Part shown: one piece after another, positions 61,303 through 64,000 of the stretch
How positions within the stretch are numbered: the first letter of the stretch is position 1
Layout of the letters: each line of letters begins with the position of its first letter
Assembly (NCBI GenBank): GCA_965249775.1
Contig: OZ252253.1
Location: 2,852,001-2,916,000 of the forward strand
Source: UBA822 sp965249775
GTDB taxonomy: Bacteria; Gemmatimonadota; Gemmatimonadetes; Longimicrobiales; Gaopeijiaceae
DNA length: 64,000 bases
Direction: 5' to 3'
Made by a program: the position numbers and the translations under genes
Notes under the pieces: generated by a model
Database searches by the model: none
What the model was told of the DNA's origin: nothing
What the model saw: the letters and a program-made list of their open reading frames with translations, nothing else

Positions 61303-61578
61303 ATGGCCAACGTCAGAGTGTACACTACCCCCACGTGACCGTATTGCAAACTTGCCAAGGATTGGCTCAAGGAACACGGCTGTGAGTTCGAGGATCTCGA
61401 CATCACAGAGGACGTTGAGGCCCTTAGAGAGTGGCGCTCTCTGAGCGGTGGGGTCGGAGTTCCCGTGATCGCTCATGGCAACGACTTCATAACCGGGTTC
61501 AGCCCGGAGCGCCTCGAGCAGCTTGTGGACTGCCGTGAGCACTCGACCCCGGTGGAGGCGGCAGAGGCGGAGGGGTAG
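61303..61578 (+). CDS. Glutaredoxin-like protein with in-frame TGA, probable selenoprotein
   Basis: 91 residues if TGA 61336-61338 is read as selenocysteine. The ATG at 61303 follows AAGGAGG at ideal spacing. Translation gives VYTTPT-U-PYCKLAKDWLKEHG, so U replaces the first Cys of the CPYC active site; the second Cys is intact. The rest is classic glutaredoxin: FEDLDITEDVEALREW, the cis-Pro GVGVPVIAHG, and ITGFSPERLEQLV. The frame then runs to TAG 61576-61578 with no other stop. A short hairpin starts 13 bases after the TGA, its loop 19 bases after, as in bacterial SECIS elements. Glutaredoxin selenoproteins are known in bacteria. A plain Cys-to-stop mutation is the alternative. Confidence 0.8.
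61351..61371 (+). promoter_or_regulatory. Candidate bacterial SECIS hairpin
   Basis: CTT GCCA AGGAT TGGC TC AAG: stem GCCA/TGGC and outer CTT/AAG with a two-base TC bulge. The loop AGGAT begins 19 bases after the TGA and has G at its second and third positions. This fits the loose rules for bacterial SECIS (loop at about 16-37 nt, G among the first two loop bases). Confidence 0.55.
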
Positions 61579-61735
61579 GGCAGCGAGTTCCAGCGTCGGC
61601 GGAGGGCACTTGGCGGCTCAAGCGAGTGGCATCGGATCCATCGCCGATCCGTCAAAGTCATCTTGCCGGAAGAGCACCGGGCAGTTCTGATATCCCTTTC
61701 CCCCTCTATCGTTACGTCTAAACGGAGGACTTACG

Positions 61736-62263
61736 ATGGCTGACGTGCAAACCCTTATCGGTCGCAACGTCGAGTTCGCCGGCAGCTTCGATCAGGGGGA
61801 CTTGGCCATCCTGCCCCGCCTCTCGACACTGGTGGTAACCTGTCTCGACGCCCGGGTCGACCCGGCGCACTTTTTCGGTCTCGAGCTGGGCGATGCCGTC
61901 GTGATGCGCAACATCGGTGGGCGAATCACCGACGATACCATTGAGCAAATCGCGATTCTCCGAGCGTTGGCCGGGCTCGTCGGGGGCGGTGCCCTCGAGG
62001 TGGCGATCGTCCATCACACCGATTGTGGAGCCATCCGCTTCGCCAACCCTGAGGTTAGACAGAGGTTGGGCCAGGCCGCCGGGACCGGCGAGGCAGCGAT
62101 CGACAGGCTTGCCATCACCGACCCGCAGATCAGCGTGGCCGAGGACCTCGACCGGCTCAGGGCCGCCCCAATTCTACCGGACGACCTCGTCGTTGCTGGC
62201 TACGTCTATGACGTCACCGACGGGCACGTGCGCGAAGCCTTCGCGCCGGCCTCGCTGCGCTAA
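61736..62263 (+). CDS. Beta-carbonic anhydrase-like protein
   Basis: 175 residues, with GGAGG upstream. The zinc-binding residues of beta-carbonic anhydrases are visible: CLDARVDP (Cys, Asp, Arg) and HHTDCGAIRF (His and Cys). The GDAVVMRNIGGRITDDTIE stretch is also typical. The enzyme hydrates carbon dioxide. It is shorter than usual at the C-terminus (VAGYVYDVTDGHVREAF). It lies after the glutaredoxin-like gene; a shared stress role is only a guess. Confidence 0.88.
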   Translation: MADVQTLIGRNVEFAGSFDQGDLAILPRLSTLVVTCLDARVDPAHFFGLELGDAVVMRNIGGRITDDTIEQIAILRALAGLVGGGALEVAIVHHTDCGAIRFANPEVRQRLGQAAGTGEAAIDRLAITDPQISVAEDLDRLRAAPILPDDLVVAGYVYDVTDGHVREAFAPASLR

Positions 62264-62712
62264 GGGGCACATGAAGGCCAGGAGCTTCTCACACTATTTG
62301 GGGACGGGGTTGAGCCAAGCCATACGAGCCGTGCCGACCTCGGTCTTCAGCTCCGTTGGGAGGGTCTTCTGAACATGACCTGGAAACGAGGAGAGTACGC
62401 CATTGGGTCTACGGATGGTGCCGCAACCCCTCGCATTCGCCATCTTGATCTGGGAGCTCGAAGTCGGGAACATGTTTCCCACCTCCAACTCTGGGTGCAT
62501 CGGATAATCCATGTCTCGTCGCTCGTTCGCGCCAAAGGGTATCAGGTAGCTGGCAAGGACCCACCTAACCCCGAGCCCCGAGGGAAGAGCACCCCCCGGG
62601 GCTTTCCTCCATGCAGCGCAGCTAGAACCTCAACAGCCTCCAAGCAAGCAGGTGGACGCCTGCTCTTGACTGGGCCGCGTCACGGTGGACTCGGTCAGAG
62701 GTACTGACCGAA
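62264..62712. other. Intergenic region, no convincing gene
   Basis: A 449-base gap between convergent genes. Short frames occur on both strands, for example a 72-codon minus-strand frame at 62294-62512, but none shows a known domain, ribosome binding site or codon pattern that persuades me. It could hold a decayed gene. Confidence 0.4.
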
Positions 62713-63378
62713 TCACGGTGCGACAAGCTGGCCGGATGCTGACCCCGCCTGCGGGAAGTCCTCCAGGATCTCCTCCACCGCCTTAGTGACAAACTTCCGG
62801 ACCTTCTTAGCACTCGGATCAGAACGAAGCGATTTTCTCTCCCACTCTCGAAAGATGACTTCGTCCGTTCGGACATCGATTATGTCCAGAACCAAGGTTA
62901 CCCGTAGGCGTTCGCGCACGCGGCCCGCGCCTGCGTACCCGACGCTCGGATAGCCGTAGTACGGCCTGAGGTATCGGCTACCATACAACGAAAAGCCAAA
63001 GGACCCTCGATAGGACGACCGCCGGTACCCGAACGGCCCTCCAAAGCCGAAGGATCCATAGCCGTAGGATCGATCGATCCTCGATCTCTCCTCTGCGAGC
63101 AAGCTGTAGACAATCCGGAAGTCAGGAGTCTCAGACGTCACCTTGCGATAACCTATCCTTCCGAGCTCGCCCTCCACGGCATCTCGGAGATGCCTTTGCA
63201 ACAGTGGGCTTTCCACGGCCGGATGGCCGCTCGCGTCCGCCTCCTGGTCGACCCAGTCGTACGTGCTCAACTGCGGCACCGACACTTCCGAGTCATAATT
63301 CGTCTGTCCTTGTAGGGTCGCGAAGCCCGCTAGGGCAAAGACCGCAAAAGAACTCATTATGGCATGAGAGATTTTCAT
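62713..63378 (-). CDS. DUF4136 domain exported protein
   Basis: 221 residues, with a signal peptide ending near ATLQGQ. The DUF4136 fold appears as STYDWVDQEADASGHPAVESPLLQRHLRDAVEGELGRIGYRKV, FRIVYSLLAEE, and the C-terminal VTLVLDIIDVRTDEVIFREWERKSL, then KKVRKFVTKAVEEILEDFP. A Gly/Tyr-rich insertion (YGYGSFGFGGPFGYRRSSYRG) sits in the middle. Family function is unknown; members are often periplasmic lipoproteins. A tandem repeat lies just upstream. Confidence 0.85.
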   Translation of the reverse strand: MKISHAIMSSFAVFALAGFATLQGQTNYDSEVSVPQLSTYDWVDQEADASGHPAVESPLLQRHLRDAVEGELGRIGYRKVTSETPDFRIVYSLLAEERSRIDRSYGYGSFGFGGPFGYRRSSYRGSFGFSLYGSRYLRPYYGYPSVGYAGAGRVRERLRVTLVLDIIDVRTDEVIFREWERKSLRSDPSAKKVRKFVTKAVEEILEDFPQAGSASGQLVAP

Positions 63379-63398
63379 TTTCTGACCTTTCTTTCTAT

Positions 63399-63433
63399 AA
63401 AGGCTTAGGTACTGGTAAAGGCTTAGATACTGG
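63399..63433. repeat. Tandem direct repeat, period 18 bp
   Basis: AAAGGCTTAGGTACTGGT (63399-63416) is followed by AAAGGCTTAGATACTGG (63417-63433), just upstream of the DUF4136 gene start. Confidence 0.9.
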
Positions 63434-63623
63434 CCGGTGGGTCGTCGACGCCACCTTGGCAGCCAGAAAGTGTTCGTAGGTTAGTGCGCGCAATCTCCAG
63501 AATCTTACAGATTGTTCGGTGAGTAGTGCATCGACGCCGGTGAACCGACGGATCCAGGGAACGGGTGGATAGGGTCCCGTATTTGAAAATTGCAAACCCA
63601 GGTGCGGTGACTGAAGCGCCCCC

Positions 63624-64000
63624 CTAGGGGCGCCGATAACGGCCCAGTCGCTCCCCCACCGAGCGCCCGACCTCCTCGGTGTCCGGATCCTCCAACGTCA
63701 GCGCCGGCAACAGGATAGCGGTCTTTCTCTGATAAGCCTGCATTGACTTGAGGATCGTGTCCAGCGTGCGGATGGTCTCGCCGATGTAGGGACCTTTGTT
63801 CAGCATCACGCACTCCGCGCGCTCGGCCATGGCCACATCGCTGATCTCGGCTCGGGTCGGGAGTCGGTTCTTGGCGAGTCCCTCCAATACCTGGGTGGCC
63901 CACACGACCGGAACGTGGGCGGCCTCGCATACGCGCAGGATCTCCTCCTGTACCTGAGCCAGGTGGGTCCAGCCCACCTCGATCGCGAGGTCACCCCGGG
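63624..64000 (-). CDS. Pyruvate-kinase-like protein, 5' end outside window
   Basis: The C-terminal 125 residues, running off the window edge. RGDLAIEVGWTHLAQVQEEILRVCEAAHVPVVWATQVLEGLAKNRLPTRAEISDVAMA matches the pyruvate kinase barrel. Instead of the usual LSGETAxGKYP there is CVMLNKGPYIGETIRTLDTIL, and after AYQRKTA only about 30 residues remain, so the C-terminal alpha/beta regulatory domain is missing. It may be a short pyruvate kinase variant or a paralogue. Confidence 0.85.
   Translation of the reverse strand, partial: RGDLAIEVGWTHLAQVQEEILRVCEAAHVPVVWATQVLEGLAKNRLPTRAEISDVAMAERAECVMLNKGPYIGETIRTLDTILKSMQAYQRKTAILLPALTLEDPDTEEVGRSVGERLGRYRRP

Noticed and set aside
61303..61338. Reading the glutaredoxin gene as an ordinary pseudogene
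   Set aside because: A random stop would rarely fall exactly on the redox Cys with an intact downstream frame and a fitting hairpin, so selenocysteine is the better explanation, although the mutation alternative stays open.
62294..62512. A 72-codon minus-strand frame
   Set aside because: The translation looks protein-like in part but I recognise no family and see no initiation signal; it may be a relic.
1..64000. CRISPR arrays, insertion sequences, prophage, rRNA
   Set aside because: No regular spaced repeats, transposase or phage genes, or rRNA-like stretches were seen. The tandem repeats found have two to four copies without spacers.

Overview
The window is a GC-rich bacterial chromosome segment. 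Its gene content fits Gemmatimonadota best: a duplicated orphan ABC permease, an AraC plus SARP-like ATPase plus HD-GYP regulatory block, an M14 peptidase next to zinc-ribbon and LOG proteins, and a bactofilin beside parAB. This placement is inferred from content only; there is no rRNA or other marker here. Genes lie on both strands and are mostly intact.

Layout. (1) 0-7.9 kb: surface and envelope genes (RDD membrane protein, DsbA-like and beta-propeller lipoproteins, MacB/FtsX-type permease, SGNH hydrolase), then two tandem TetR repressors, each with a matching palindromic operator. (2) 8-16 kb: a MazEF-type toxin-antitoxin pair with an apparently leaderless promoter and overlapping operator, a small conserved protein, an AraC regulator, a 1,100-residue SARP/AAA/TPR regulator, an HD-GYP protein and a conserved protein of unknown function. 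(3) 16-25 kb: a polysaccharide-export lipoprotein with a 1-nt frameshift, tRNA-Asn, a lipid operon (alpha-oxoamine synthase, acetoacetate-decarboxylase-like protein, lipid kinase), a molybdate transporter with ModA and ModB fused, a PAS/GAF sensor and a thioesterase. (4) 25-40 kb: the replication-origin neighbourhood: pyrE, a large palindromic repeat element, dnaN, an oriC-like region with DnaA boxes and DnaA-trios, dnaA, rpmH, rnpA, yidD, yidC, mnmE, acylphosphatase, mnmG, two perfect parS sites, parA, parB, an M23 peptidase and a bactofilin. (5) 40-54 kb: Nif3-like protein, M14 peptidase, zinc-ribbon/TPR protein, LOG protein, lipA and the pyruvate dehydrogenase genes (E1 alpha, E1 beta, E2, with E3 a few kb away), interrupted by an NTT/MFS-type transporter, a decayed DUF2207 gene and lemA. 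(6) 53.7-64 kb: membrane proteins, DUF1501 protein, aldehyde dehydrogenase, a redox block (cytochrome b, molybdopterin oxidoreductase, small lipoprotein), a glutaredoxin-like gene with an in-frame TGA at the first active-site cysteine, carbonic anhydrase, DUF4136 protein and the 3' end of a pyruvate-kinase-like gene.

The most exciting observation is the glutaredoxin-like gene at 61303-61578. A strong ribosome binding site precedes it, the only in-frame stop is a TGA exactly where the first cysteine of CPYC belongs, the rest of the frame is intact, and a small hairpin with a G-containing loop begins 19 nt after the TGA, as bacterial SECIS elements do. It is a good candidate selenoprotein. Other noteworthy points are the lipid operon, the twin TetR operators, repeated short tandem duplications at gene junctions, the palindromic element beside dnaN, and the dying DUF2207 partner of lemA.
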